A stretch of 64,000 nt of DNA from Limnephilus marmoratus (GCA_917880885.1 OU862927.1:36855571-36919570), one strand, 5' to 3'. Shown: positions 10,141-20,819, counted from the stretch's first letter. Numbers and translations: made by a program. Notes: generated by a model from the letters alone, not told the origin.

Positions 10141-11740
10141 CTGGGAAACATAAAATATAAGCGAAAAAAAAATTTTGGTTTCATAAAATATAAGCGTTTA
10201 CAAAATACAGGTAACATAAAATATAAGAAACAAAATATAGTCTATGAAATATAGGAGTTGACATAAAGTAGATAATGTTTAAAATTGTTGTTCACATTAG
10301 TTTACGGGGTAGGCAGAAATACATAGTTGGCACATATGGTGTTTGAAGTTTGCTAAGTTCAAATCATTGTCAAATACATTCATATTGTTTAAGTATTTGT
10401 TACCAAGACTATGTAAACGTTGTATTGGAGAATGTAAATCATAGTTCGAATGAGATGTACGTATATAAATGTCAATGTTTGTCTAGTTGTTCGTGTAGGT
10501 ATATGTAGAGTTATTAATTGCAGGAGTTCACAACTGTCGAATTTAGAGAGAATTTATAAGTATTTATAATTGAAAAATTTGTTTGAAAGAATGTTTTTCA
10601 TTTGTATTTATCTTAAAAACGTGATTTAATGAAATTAACACTTGGGCACTGATTAATACTTTGAAATTGGTGATGCGCACAAAATAGGCGGCGCGCATCA
10701 TTGTTCAACAGAACAAATCATTGTTTTTGTAAAAATGTTTTACCCAGAAAGCGCGTTGTTCTCCCGTAAAGCTATCCTTTGTGACTAAATTTCCAAGAAG
10801 CAAAGAGCCGCGCTCTCACGTTCAGAATCCACGCTAGTACGACTTCAAAAGTGCAAATATTTATGGCCCAACCTATCAAGGCACAACGGTTTTGCTTTCT
10901 TCGATAAATTAAATAACGTTCATTGGATCCACTACATTGATATTCAGTGCAGTTTCTTCATAGCTTGACGACAGTCGGCATGCTGCCATGCCATATCTCA
11001 CTTTATTTAAACTATTATCTATGTGCAAAAGTAACAGGAAGAAGTTTATCTTTCAGAGATTTCAGGAACTTCCTGTCCTGTTGTGTTATTGGTCCAGACA
11101 AAGCCAGACGATCTGGAGGTAATTTATTCGGTTCAAAGGTCGAGTCAGGTCAGAACAATGTCTAAGAATATTCTGCCAGACAGAACTTGGAACATAATGT
11201 GAAGCAAAATGTTTTGCCGAACACTAAACCATATGAGTACATTCTAGCAGAAAATTATTTCAGGAATGGTGAAATTTGTAATGATTTTGTATGGAATTCA
11301 AAGATATTCAAATACAGAAGAGATATGCTATGGTGTCCGCGCAACTGTCGCCGGACTACGCGCTAATTAGCGTAGTTTTCATACAAAAAGAATTTGTTCA
11401 TTTCGTTGATTTTTTTTGAAAATGTGCATTAATATTGGTTAACAATATATTTTGAATAAGGAAAGAATTCGTTCATTTAGTTTAACATTCGTTTGGTTTA
11501 TTTGTTAATTATTTGTTCTTTTAGTTTATTTGTTAATTGGTAAACAATATCGGCGACACCCGGAAGTGCAGACCCACATAGTAAAAACAGCAGATAGCAC
11601 ATCTACTTATATTTCAATATCTTTGATGGAATTTAAAGAAAAATTCAACTGTTTTCAGCTCATGGTGACATTTTTATCGCGGAGCTTTGAAATATCTATT
11701 TAACTTTCCAATAATCGGAAAGGATTACTTACATATTTGT
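10141..11740. other. AT-rich intergenic DNA
   Basis: Degenerate ATAAAATATAAG units at 10147-10255 form a small imperfect tandem region. The rest shows no gene, splice-bounded exon or terminal repeat I can support. Confidence 0.3.
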
Positions 11741-11741
11741 T

Positions 11742-12300
11742 TATTTTTATTTATTTATTGAATACCCAGAGGGCTTTTAAATGTTGGTAGTGTAATTTTT
11801 GGTAACCGTAGAGTTCATTGAAAATCAATTCATCGAAAGCAAATTCATCGAAAACGAGTACATCGAAACCGAGTTCATCGAAAACGAGTTCATCGAAAAC
11901 CAATTCATCGAAAACCAATTCATCGAATGATCAATTCATCGATTCGCCAATTCATCGAAAAAAAAGGTTAGGTTAGGTTAAGTTAGTCTCCTTGTCCAAA
12001 GTTTTATTATCAATTTTTTTATATGTAAATTTGTTGTCAACTTTTGTTGACCAATGCTTTTTTAACTTCCCGGTCCGCTCGGCATTTCACAAAATATTTT
12101 TTTCGATGAATTGGCGATTCGCTAAATTGATCATTCGATGAATTGGTTTTCGATGTATTGGTTTTCGATGAACTCGTTTTCGATGAATTTGCTTTCGATG
12201 AATTGATTTTCGATGAACTCGCCGTGAACCGTAATTTTTGCATAACAGATAATTTTAAAAGTTAAGAAAGAAATAATAAAAATAAGATTACATTAGATAA
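11742..12300 (-). repeat. LINE-tail-like repeat split by a MITE
   Basis: The flanks 11742-11800 (TTATTTATTTATTGAATACC, then a GGGCTTTTAAATGTTGGTAG segment) and 12231-12300 (CATAACAGATAATTTTAAAA, AATAATAAAAATAAGATTAC) together match 15147-15270 in the same order. The older repeat was therefore continuous before the MITE at 11801-12230 inserted. Simple ATTT runs suggest a LINE 3' end on the minus strand. Confidence 0.6.
11801..12230. mobile_element. Mutator-like foldback MITE with 9-bp duplication
   Basis: The 430 bp unit starts GGT and ends ACC and is flanked on both sides by the 9-bp GTAATTTTT (11792-11800 and 12231-12239), the duplication length typical of Mutator-like elements. Each arm (about 11811-11965 and 12095-12222) is a run of imperfect TTCATCGAAAAC-type units of 12-13 bp, inverted between arms. 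The centre holds GGTTAGGTTAGGTTA. It carries no coding capacity, so it must have been mobilised by a transposase encoded elsewhere. Confidence 0.8.
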
Positions 12301-12311
12301 AAAAATACGTA

Positions 12312-13566
12312 GGGGGACCCAAAAGTAATGAAAGTTGGGCGGTATAGTGGAGATGTGCAGGAGGAAAGGGTTTTGTGTGGTCGTATGTTGTACGGAAACT
12401 CTTTCTCGGTCAGTGTGCGAAGCCGCGTCGCGTTCGTCCAAAGTTTAATTTTAAGTAAATCAAGATTTCTTCTTTCGGCGAAAATGCGAAAATCTCCTCT
12501 CTGAGGATCAAGGAGAGTTGAAAAATAAGTTAAGAAGTAAGTTAAGAATTGAAAAATCAGCTGGAAGAGGACCCAGAATTTATTCGAAGGCGATGATTGG
12601 TGATGAGTGATGAGTCATGGTGTTATGGGTACGATCCCGAAACCATGCAACAGTCAAGCCAATGGAAGAGTGCTCTCTCTCCTCTTCAGAAAAAAAGTCC
12701 GGTGAAATCGAACATCAAGACAATGCTCATTGCTTTTTTTCAGAGATGTTGTGCCCACAGAGTTGTTCCTCCAGGCCAAACGGTTAACCGACAGTTCTAC
12801 ATAAAGGTACTAAAGAGATTGCGAGAGAGCGTCAGGAAAAATCGTCGAAAAGGGTCGAATCCTTGGTGCAAGGGGAATGGTTCTTCAACCAGGACAACGC
12901 ACCTGCTCACACCGTGTTGTCTGTGAAGAAGCATTTAAGCAAGCATGGAATGACCCCGATCATTCACCCGCCCTATTCACCCGACCTGTCTGCCTGTGAC
13001 GCCTTTCTGCTCCCTAGAAGGGACTTGAAAGGGAAATGTTTTCATTGCCCCTGGCTAGCATAAATACCACGATTTAGTGAACTTTGCGGCTATGACGCCA
13101 CTGCTTATCACGGTTATTTTGTACCGGTGAAAGTTAGTGGAGCTGGCGACACGGTATCGCTTCGAAGTAAATAAGCACACACTTCACCACATAAAAATTA
13201 CACATCTACCGGATCTGCCCTAATGATGGACACTGCAACGATGTCCGAAACGTTGGCTAAAGAAGGAGGTAGCAGACACGGCATAACACCCCAAAAACAA
13301 ATAACGAAAATGCTTTTGGCCGGGAAAATCTTAAAACGTATCTGTTTTCATGCTGTTGAAGGAGTGAAACAAAAATTGCTGGAGGCCATAAAGAACATTT
13401 CAAATCAATAAGTGTCAAAATTGTTTTGAACAGTGGAAAAAAAGTTTGGACCAATGCATACATTCTAAAGGATTATCCATACATTTTGAAGGCGACAAAA
13501 TTTTAGTGTAAAAATATTGAAAAATAAAAAAGTCATAAAGAAATTCTCATTGCTTTTGGGTCCCCA
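12312..13566 (+). mobile_element. Decayed mariner transposon
   Basis: Inverted ends (GGGGGACCCAAAAGTAATGA on the left; TGGGGACCCAAAAGCAATGA reverse-complemented on the right) lie next to TA at 12310-12311 and 13567-13568. The plus strand encodes a mariner-type DDD transposase: DESWCYGYDPETMQQSSQWK (first Asp, about 12603), VVPPGQTVNRQFYIKVLKRL, FFNQDNAPAHT (second Asp, about 12880) and HPPYSPDLSACDAFLLPR (third, about 12966). A C-terminal remnant is near 13340-13480. There is a frameshift near 12860, and the N-terminal DNA-binding part is mostly gone. Confidence 0.9.
13055..13310 (+). repeat. Insertion inside the mariner transposase
   Basis: Mariner coding similarity stops after LKGKCFHC (about 13053) and resumes near 13340. 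The intervening segment carries a CTAATGATGGACACTGC segment followed by GATGTCCGAAACGTTGG, a phrase that belongs to an unrelated dispersed insect repeat. A similar GATGTCCGTAACAGGCTGAA lies at 29383. Its boundaries are approximate. Confidence 0.4.
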
Positions 13567-13569
13567 TAC

Positions 13570-14285
13570 GTACACCACACAAGTCATAAAAAAACAGTAA
13601 TTAGATACGTTTCCTCTTAAATGCCAACATTGTGTATGGGAATAAGAATACAAACGTTAAAACGATTAAAAGAAATGGATTGATTCGCTGTTGACGTCAC
13701 ATTAAATAAAAATTGTAATTGCTTTCAATTTACAATTCTAACATCCAAAGAGTTCATGGTCCAAAATGAGTTTATACAAATTGCTCAAAGTTTGCGGGAA
13801 ACTTCGTGCAAATTTCAAAATGCACGACAATCTCGAAATTCGTTTTCACAGTTCATTTTCGTTCGTTTGCCATGGCCCAGTTACGTTATTTAGAAGGAAA
13901 ATGCAACCAAAGAGAACTTATTACAGTCATATTAACCGTATTGCTTTCTGCTTTCCTGATCAAAGGAAGCTATAATTCTCTTGTACTGTGCGTACCTCTA
14001 ATAAACGAATTGTAATATTTTCTGAAATATCTGAATTGAAATAAAACGGAAATGTTCTGTTTTCTTCGTGGAAGTATAAAATAATTCTATTTTTGCAGCT
14101 TTAATTTTTTTTAAATAATACTCGCAATTACTATCTTGCGCTATATTTCTTTGAAATATTCAATTATGTCAGTCAAGAAATAAGACAATTTGTGATATTG
14201 TTGAAGTGTCGAATAATAAAAAAAGGGCTCTGAAACTCCGGCGGAGTTGGGTAGTATTGAAATGCCAAGCGTTTTACAACTGATA
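13570..14285. other. AT-rich intergenic DNA
   Basis: No gene or repeat end is supported. Overlapping 69-codon ORFs at 13766-14015 show no recognisable motif. Confidence 0.3.
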
Positions 14286-14289
14286 AATA

Positions 14290-14755
14290 TCTATCTATAT
14301 GTATAAATAAATCTATCTATAGGTATTATTTTATTATTACATTTGAAAATAAAAATGAATTGCCGAATGTATGCGCATAACTTCCGAACGACTGCACCAA
14401 CTTAAATATTATTATATTTTTGTGTTCGTTATTGTCAGGACAAGGTTTGTATAAAACTACTGGTGAGCTCTGGCATTGTGAAATTTGTATAAAAAATTGC
14501 AATAGGTGGCACGCGAGCTGTTTTGGTTCGCGGGGTGGGGGAGAGGAATCTGGGAGGGGGTTGGCGGAACGAGGGAAGGGGTGAGTAGAGTGGGGAGAGG
14601 GGAGGTGGAGGAGGCGGAGTGGGAACGCGAGATAAGAAGGGGACGTGGGAGAGAAAGGGGAGATGGAAGGACAACGGGACAAATGGGAAAGGACACGCAA
14701 GGAGAAACATTTTTTTTATTAAATGGCTTAGCAACGCATGCCGGGAACCAGCTAG
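14290..14755 (+). mobile_element. Non-autonomous Helitron-like element (family HB)
   Basis: It begins near the TCTATCTATATGTATAAATA stretch, continues with TGCGCATAACTTCCGAACGA, TTCGTTATTGTCAG, AAAACTACTGGTGAGCTCTG and a G-rich purine stretch, and ends with CGCATGCCGGGAACCAGCTAG followed by T. A TC start, a short GC-rich end and CTAG before T fit Helitron rules (no terminal inverted repeats, insertion between A and T). The same family occurs at 52019-52554 (+), 60674-61030 (-) and 25495-25735 (-). It has no coding sequence; ORFs in the purine-rich part are compositional. Confidence 0.65.
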
Positions 14756-14888
14756 TTAAGAATATCAGTGGCTTCGTGATAGAAACAGAAAAAAATTGAG
14801 TGCCTACTCCAATTAATTACGAACTTGATGTGGAAGTTTTAAAATTTAATCATTTATTAACGGCTCTCAAATGGAAAATGTGAAAGAA

Positions 14889-15064
14889 AGAATCCCGGCG
14901 TGGAAAATATTTTTTTGTGATTAATTTGTGTTATTTCACAATTAATTCATTTAAAATAATATATAGCGTATTTGCTGCACGTTCCAGATATATTATCACC
15001 CTAGTGTAAGACCACCATTCCGAATTAAAACGTTGCTTGAAATGGCTTAGCCGTGTTTGGTGAC
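14889..15064 (+). mobile_element. SINE family A, 5' part, interrupted by a MITE
   Basis: It starts inside the tRNA-like head (AATCCCGGCGTGG), then the conserved body (GATTAATTTGTGTTATTTCA, TGAAATGGCTTAGCCGTGTT, GGTGACCAG). The copy continues after the MITE at 15616 with CAGATCTGAATAGCC. Rejoining at the duplicated CAG restores the order seen in the uninterrupted copies at 17203 and 54520. Confidence 0.8.
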
Positions 15065-15067
15065 CAG

Positions 15068-15615
15068 ACGAGCTATTCTATATCTTTTGTGGGAACGAGA
15101 TACTTGTCGGCCGAGTCTGTTTTCAGATTTGTGTGATTTTATATTTTTTTATTTTATTTATTTATTTAACGCCCAACGGGCTTTTACATTTTGGTAGTAC
15201 AAATGATTCATGACAGATTATTTAACATATACAGAATAATAAAAATAAAATTTCATAAAAAAGCATTATATGGCTGTTATTTGCTTTTTCTATGAATCCC
15301 GATGTCAGAATGTCAGCTGTGAGCTGAAATTCTGACATCGGCCCACATTTTCTCGATCGAGTCGGATATCGGGCGAGATCTCTTGTAAGGTTTGTGTGAT
15401 TTTCGTATGCTGTTTTACGAATAAAAAATCATGCATACTTGCATGAATTCGTTTTTAAAACAACCTAAACTGAAATACGTCACAGCTTACAGCTGAGATT
15501 CTGACATCGGCCCATAGAAAAAGCTAATAACAACCATATAAAATCACAAAAATCTGACAGCAGACCTCGGCCGAGAACTATCTCGTTCCCACAAAAGATA
15601 TAGAGTATAGCTCGT
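15068..15615. mobile_element. MITE inserted in SINE, with long imperfect TIRs
   Basis: The termini ACGAGCTAT...ATAGCTCGT extend into about 50 bp of inverted similarity (ATATCTTTTGTGGGAACGAG, CTCGGCCGAG). CAG is duplicated at 15065-15067 and 15616-15618. An inner inverted pair, ATTCTGACATCGGCCCA with its partners, makes the unit largely palindromic. It is non-coding. The superfamily is not assigned; a 3-bp duplication is compatible with several, including Academ or CACTA types. Confidence 0.75.
15147..15270 (-). repeat. LINE-tail-like repeat inside the MITE
   Basis: TTTATTTATTTAACGCCCAA and GGGCTTTTACATTTTGGTAG are followed by ACAGATTATTTAACATATAC. This is the same repeat as 11742-12300. It has inserted into or been captured by the surrounding MITE. 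Confidence 0.5.
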
Positions 15616-15745
15616 CAGATCTGAATAGCCAGAAACTTTCCCACCTTCCTCTTCCCCATTTCCTTCCCATCACCACTACCTTCAGCCTCACAACATACCC
15701 CAATTGGGGATGCCACAGTCTCACTGCCGGAATTCTTGCGAGTAT
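15616..15745 (+). mobile_element. SINE family A, 3' part of the interrupted copy
   Basis: CAGATCTGAATAGCC, ACTACCTTCAGCCTCACAAC and ATACCCCAATTGGGGATGCC are the conserved 3' half of family A. It ends against the LINE fragment that follows. Confidence 0.8.
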
Positions 15746-16170
15746 TGACTAAAAAAAAACTCTCTCTCTGGTTTCGTTCCTGGGATTGGTTTGCAGCAAT
15801 TTCCTCTATTCTTCTCTTACATTCTTCCCTGTCTTGTGCGGCTCTTTTGAAGTCTGCATATGATGAGCAGCGCACGTCCACCAGCAGGTCCTCCAGGTAC
15901 TCTCGGCGTGGGCTTCCCCTAGAGTTTGTTCCATCGGTCATACCCTCCATTATGGCATGCAAGAGGCCTTCTTGTCATATTACATGGCCGATCCACCTTG
16001 CACGCTTTTCGGACAAGGTCCTGAGCAGGTGCCTTCCTTTCTTCCTTCGATTCTTTGAAGAACTTTCTCATTTGTAATGTGGTCTCTCCAGGAAATTCCT
16101 AATTGTCTTCTATTGGACCACATCTCAAAATCCTCCAGTCTCGTTTTTTCTCTTTCGGATAAAGAAAATT
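15746..16170 (-). pseudogene. RTE-like LINE C-terminal fragment
   Basis: The minus strand reads the C-terminal tail of an endonuclease-reverse transcriptase: HAIMEGMTDGTNSRGSPRRE, then YLEDLLVDVRCSSYADFKRA and AAQDREECKRRIEEIAANQ. It matches the tail of the copy at 42655-43760 nearly codon for codon. Upstream sequence (16080-16160) continues the homology in other frames (W.Y RR.LGISWRD). The RT core is absent. Confidence 0.85.
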
Positions 16171-16766
16171 AATAAAATTTGTTTACTGAATAAAGAAAAG
16201 TATTTTATTATTGTTGGGTGTCACATAAAAGAAAATCTTACTATAAACACATATCCGCTGAATAAAATTGGCAAATTGCCAACCTTAGTGCTTACAAGAC
16301 ATTTTCTTTATTTTATTTTTTCCTTTGTGTTTATTTAAAAGCAAAAATCATTTTGTTCCTTACCTACGGGAATAATGCTTAGCGAATAAAATCATAAACT
16401 GAAGGTCTCACGCGACCGTAGCTTATTGGGGGTATGGTTGGAGTGGGTATGAGCACTATGAGCAGTGGGTAAAGTGTACTGGAGGGATGCTAGGTCAGGT
16501 CGCGACCCGTTTTATCCGTTGCACTTAATTATTATTTATTACAAATAGGCGATTCTATTTACTACTTTTGAATATTAAGAAAAATAGGCAAACTCTGTGG
16601 GAGATTTTTGGCCCAGTTCCTGATCACTGTTACAAAACTTAAAGAATTTACCGTTTTGTTTATTTGGAAATTGTTTTTCTCTTATTACTTGAGGGAATTT
16701 TTTTATATCGATGAAGTAAACCTCCAGGGTGTCAGGGTCAGAAGTCAGGACTAGAGCTTACAATCC
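16171..16766. other. Intergenic, nothing recognised
   Basis: AT-rich sequence without supported coding or repeat structure. Confidence 0.3.
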
Positions 16767-16853
16767 CTGATTTTTTTTCAGAACTGGGATTAAGGTGATA
16801 GAATTTTTCAATCCCAGGATCCGGGTGCTGGTAAAAAAAAGGGAATTGTAAGA
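16767..16853. repeat. Short imperfect palindrome
   Basis: CTTACAATCCCTGATTTTTT and CAGAACTGGGATT are mirrored by AATCCCAGGATCC and AAAAAAGGGAATTGTAAG, giving a roughly 40-bp imperfect stem with a short loop. It may be a very small MITE. No clear duplication was seen. Confidence 0.5.
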
Positions 16854-17200
16854 AATGTTTTATTTTATTTTTCAGATGTTATGCGTGGTACATGTTATAT
16901 TAACTTAATTAACTTAATTAATTAACTTAACATGCAATATTAACTTAATTCCACTAATATAATAGTAGACAAAAGAAAAAAAAGCACGTAATATATTTAG
17001 TAGTAATAATAATAATAATTATTTTTTTAATAATTTAATAATTTTTTTCCGTAGGCAGCTAATAGCCCAGAAATAAACAAAATAATTTTTAAGGCAGATA
17101 GAAACATTACACCCTTAAATTTATATGACAAGAATGAAAACATTCTTATAAATACTAACCAGTTGAATATTAAGTAAGATTTGAATATTAAGTATTTGAC
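16854..17200. other. AT-rich spacer with TTAACTTAATTA repeats
   Basis: Short TTAACTTAATTA and AATAAT repeats (16897-17035). No gene. Confidence 0.4.
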
Positions 17201-17202
17201 GA

Positions 17203-17612
17203 CCTCCGTAGTCCAGTGGCTAAGACTCTTGACTCACATTCCGGAGGTCGCGGGTTCGAACCCGGCATGCGCAAATAAATTTTATTTGATTAATTTGTGT
17301 TATTTCACAATTAATTCATTTAAAATAATATATAGTATATTTGCGGCATGTTCCAGAGTGGAAGATACTATTAGTATCGCCCTGGTGTAAGACCACCATT
17401 CAGAATTGAAACGTTGCTTGAAAATGGCTTTAGCCGTGTTTAGTGACCAGATCTGAATAGCCAGGTACTTCCCAACCTTCCCCTTCCCCACCTCCTTCCC
17501 CTCCCCACTACCTTCAGCCTCACAACATACCCCAATTGGGGATGCCATAGTCTCACTGGCTCCAGACGGGAGCAGTTGAGATTCTTGTGCGGTATTCACT
17601 GTAAAAAAAAAA
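17203..17612 (+). mobile_element. tRNA-derived SINE family A, full-length copy
   Basis: The head has an A-box-like TAGTCCAGTGGCTAAGACTC and a B box GGGTTCGAACCCGG, the internal RNA polymerase III promoter of tRNA-derived SINEs. The body runs ATTAATTTGTGTTATTTCAC, GGCATGTTCCAGAGTGGAAG, TGGTGTAAGACCACCATTCA, GTGACCAGATCTGAATAGCC, CAGCCTCACAACATACCCCA, GGCTCCAGACGGGAGCAG, and ends in an A-run near 17612. It is about 410 bp, long for a SINE. It is an RNA-coded element with no protein. Confidence 0.85.
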
Positions 17613-17699
17613 AAAAACCAGGAATTATTAGATTCCTGGTCAAATAAAATTATTCACGCAAAACACTTCAATTATCTCAACCAAACGTATGTTGACAAA

Positions 17700-18465
17700 C
17701 TTTCGTCAAACAAATGGTTGAGTATTGGAGAGTTGAGCGCAGAAATAGAAGGATTTATGTTTGCCATTCAATAGTCATTAATACTAAAAATTATAGGAAG
17801 CATATAATCAAAGATATAAATCAAATTGATGATTTATGTAGAAAATTTTTGGCTTTTCCGGAAACTATAGGACATATTATGTAGGGATATTCTGTATTAG
17901 CGCCGTCCGAGTATACATTTAGGTACAATCAGGTTTTAAAAATAATTCACCAAAGTTTGTTAACTAAACATAACTTGATTGTAGTACCATATTATGAATA
18001 TGAAGCAAATTTATTTTTAGACAATGAATTTTATAAAATATATTATGATTAAAGTATACTAACAGACAGAACAATTAGTCATAATAGATATAGTTTTAGA
18101 TGACAAACTTTAAAAAAAACCTTATATCATCGATGTCGCTATTCCAAATTCCTGTAATATTCAAAAATCTGTTTCTGAAAAAATAAGAAAATATACAGAT
18201 TTAGGAAATGAGATTAAAAGAATTTTGCATTCTCAGACTATAAAAATATTACCAGTTGTTATTTCGGCTACTGGCATTATACCTAGCTCTCTCATTCAAA
18301 ATTTAGTCATATTAAATTTGTCAAAGAATTTATATTTAAAAATGCAAAAATCAGTCATTTTAAATACATGTTGGATTACAAAAGATTTTTTAAATATTTA
18401 TATCGAGGGATCAGTAGGATTTATAGGTCCAATTAGGAGTTCTACAGAGCCGAACCCTCTGATAT
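17700..18465 (+). pseudogene. LINE C-terminal region with restriction-like endonuclease, decayed
   Basis: Across several stops the plus strand reads KNYRKHIIKDINQIDDLCRK, SEYTFRYNQVLKIIHQSLLT, LTDRTISHNR, then IDVAIPNSCNIQKSVSEKIR, YTDLGNEIKRILHSQTIKIL and VVISATGIIPSSLIQNL. The IDVAIP strand after a lost PD block is the C-terminal restriction-like nuclease of site-selecting LINEs (R2/R4/NeSL-like group). This assignment is from motif memory. The RT core is absent and at least four stops are present. Confidence 0.65.
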
Positions 18466-18469
18466 GAAA

Positions 18470-19734
18470 ATATCTGGAGTCGGTGAATTGTTTTCCCATT
18501 TGGTCTCTGGTAGGTTGACATGTTGTTCTTGTATTGTTTTGTATTTATTATACTTATATAGTGCAATTGAATAGTGTGAATTGACTAGACGATCATTTGC
18601 GGAAAAGCGTGTGAAAGGGTTTAGTTTTTCCTGTGGGGAAGATTTAACTTAAGACATAAAGTCTGAAAAAAATGGTCTCTATTCCAGAATGAGGGGAGGT
18701 GAGTGCAATCCCACACATCCTATATAGAGTATAAGTACATACATTAAAAGCATAGGTATTTATAAAATAAGGTAAAGAATACTAACGGTAAGGCATGCTA
18801 TTTTTTCATCCTTGTCCTTTTTTAAATAATTAGATTTCAATTTTTAAATAATAAGATTGGTTTTTTAATAATATATATATATATATTTTTTTTAATAATA
18901 AGCTTTTTTTAAATAAATAGATTTTATTTGAGTTCCATTTGCCAAAATTGGAGTGTCACCCTAGATGTTTTGAACTAGCTTTGTTTCTTTGTGGGTATAG
19001 CAATTAAAAACTTATTTATGGTCTATATTGTTACAAATCATACTTAAATTACCCATCTGGTCACTAATATGATATTTTCATTTCTTACTTTATTATAATA
19101 TTTTAGTGTTTTAAATGTAGTGTTTATTTTAGTATTTTGTGTGTGTAAAATCACTCAAATTTATAAATATTAACCTCAATACAGGCTGTGTCCTAGTGAG
19201 GTTAATTTTTTTGTATGTAAAAATAAAAAAAATAAGATCATGTATACATATGATGGTGAGAAGTTATAAATAAATAAAAATAAATAAATAAAGATAAAAA
19301 ATAAGAAAAAATTAAAAAAAGTAGTAGGCATCATTAGATAATAAATCTTCATACAAAACAAGAAAAAATCTTAGTAGTAAAAAAATCGTTCAATATTTTG
19401 AGGCATAAAATGTGACCTCATTAAGATCAAAGTGTCTAAGGTTTCAACATATGGTGATGATTCTAGTCGCTATTTTCCCAAGTACAAAAAAATCCGTTCG
19501 TATTCGTATTCCTCTGTGACAGTTGGTATTGATTTTAAAACCTTCTAGATTTTTTCTAGGTTCACTCCACGCTGCGTTTCGAATTCGAAATTTTCCAACT
19601 CCTTTTCGTGAGGTGTGATATATCTTAAGTCTTAAGCCGTTCTTACCTTTGAAAATATTGGTGAAATAATTCCATGACCTTTTTAATGACAATCGAGCTT
19701 TTCTTGTAGAGATAGATTTAAATTTACAATTGTA
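18470..19734. other. AT-rich intergenic DNA
   Basis: Simple AT runs at 18835-18925 and 19205-19330. No exon, RNA gene or repeat ends are supported. The last 150 bp before 19735 may be 5' UTR of the candidate gene that follows. Confidence 0.3.
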
Positions 19735-20150
19735 ATGTCTAATTCCGACACAGAGACAGACATGATTGATTTCGATACGTCGGCAATGCAGCAATCGTCA
19801 GACGTCTTCTCCGGTAAGGATTTAGGTTTATGTTATTAGTAGTGAACATCTAAAATAAACAGACAAATTGCATGTGCGAAGCAAAAAGAAGTGGATGCTC
19901 GTCTGCCGATCAATACCGGTGTAACAGAGACAGTGACAGCAACAGTTTTGTAATTAATATACCTGCCTATTTTTTACAGTTTTTCTTAACCTGGGCAGGC
20001 CCTTCAGATGAATACAGTTTTATAAGAAAGTTGGAGACGATAACGATGTTGCATGCAGAGGCAACAATATTAAAAGAACTGCACATTGACTTGTCGCTGG
20101 GAAGGGAAAATGGCCAAAGCGCCATACAGTTCACGTGTTCTGGGAAACTC
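19735..20150 (+). CDS. Candidate 5' end of a host gene, two exons, unknown product
   Basis: An ATG at 19735 opens 26 acidic/polar codons (MSNSDTETDMIDFD, then TSAMQQSSDVFS) and stops at a good donor G|GTAAGG (exon 19735-19813). A pyrimidine-rich stretch ending CCCTTCAG (20001-20008) offers an acceptor. Joined in frame it continues DEYSFIRKLETITMLHAEA, then TILKELHIDL. The joined peptide looks like a genuine N-terminus: an acidic, Ser/Thr-rich leader, then a helix with leucines. No family is recognised. The frame ends at a stop (20151) just before a MITE at 20196, so a further donor near 20100-20150 or truncation is likely. Splicing is inferred. Confidence 0.4.
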
Positions 20151-20195
20151 TAGAAAACTAAATTTAATGAACACACGTAAAAACAAACAATGTAA

Positions 20196-20362
20196 GAGGG
20201 CATACATTAATTACGTGAGCTCAAAGGGGTCAGGGGTCCAGCAAAATTTCACGTTACTTGAAAAGAATATACGAAGCGGCCCAAAATTTATCTCACCAAG
20301 GGGGGGGGGGTCTAGATTGGGGGGCATACTTTTATTGCTCACGTAATTAATGTATGCCCCCT
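20196..20362. mobile_element. Harbinger-like MITE (family M1)
   Basis: Terminal inverted repeats (GAGGGCATACATTAATTACG and its partner CGTAATTAATGTATGCCCCC) flank 167 bp. TAA lies at 20193-20195 and 20363-20365, matching the TWA duplication of PIF/Harbinger elements. A G-run sits at 20300. A half copy lies at 35040-35110. Confidence 0.8.
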
Positions 20363-20365
20363 TAA

Positions 20366-20580
20366 GCGGAGTCCAAATGCTTGGCGAGCCTCGGCAAGCG
20401 TCCACAAGTCCCAACGTCTGGAGCGCGCGTTTGCGTAGGCTTGCAAGAGCTTGCGAGAGCTTGCCACCGATCCGGCGAGGTCGGATAATTTGGCCACAAG
20501 CGGCAAGCGCTCGGTCGCGCTCAGTGGAACTTCCGAGCTGGCGGTGAATGCACGCCGTTTTTGCTCCGTGCGGTCTATGA
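20366..20580. other. GC-rich island with CTTGCCGC/GCTTGC-like words
   Basis: The sequence is rich in GGCAAGCG, GCTTGCGAGAGCTTGCC and similar words, unlike the surrounding AT-rich DNA. A second such patch lies at 21390-21500. It may be part of a GC-rich MITE, but no paired termini could be fixed. Confidence 0.35.
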
Positions 20581-20819
20581 TAATATTATAATATTACGAG
20601 ACATATGAATACGAATGGCGTATGAGGCGAGCCTGACTTATTAAAATGTATAAGTACATAAATTTAATGCACTTACGTAATTTATTGCGACTGGATTTAC
20701 CTAAAAAGTCAAAATAAATAAATAATATTTTATTGATGATTTATACAATATTATTACAATAAAAAATATATGATTTTTGTTAGAATAACTTTTTTTTTTA
20801 TAATACAAGACAATATTAT

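Noticed and set aside
11969..11987. Telomeric repeat (GGTTAGGTTAGGTTA)
   Set aside because: Only three units inside a MITE loop; insect TTAGG-like words of this size are common by chance.
14326..14799. Long overlapping ORFs on both strands (Pro/Ser-rich and Arg/Glu/Gly-rich)
   Set aside because: They come from the purine-rich tract of a Helitron-like repeat. Equivalent ORFs appear in its other copies at 52145-52559 and 60698-61067 with no conserved protein.
17203..17280. Functional tRNA gene at the SINE head
   Set aside because: It has A- and B-box-like sequences but is followed by the SINE body, and no full cloverleaf with a clear anticodon loop and acceptor stem could be formed. The same holds for 28570 and 54518.
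19444..19794. 116-codon minus-strand ORF
   Set aside because: It overlaps the candidate first exon antisense and shows no motif; the plus-strand reading with splice sites is more plausible.
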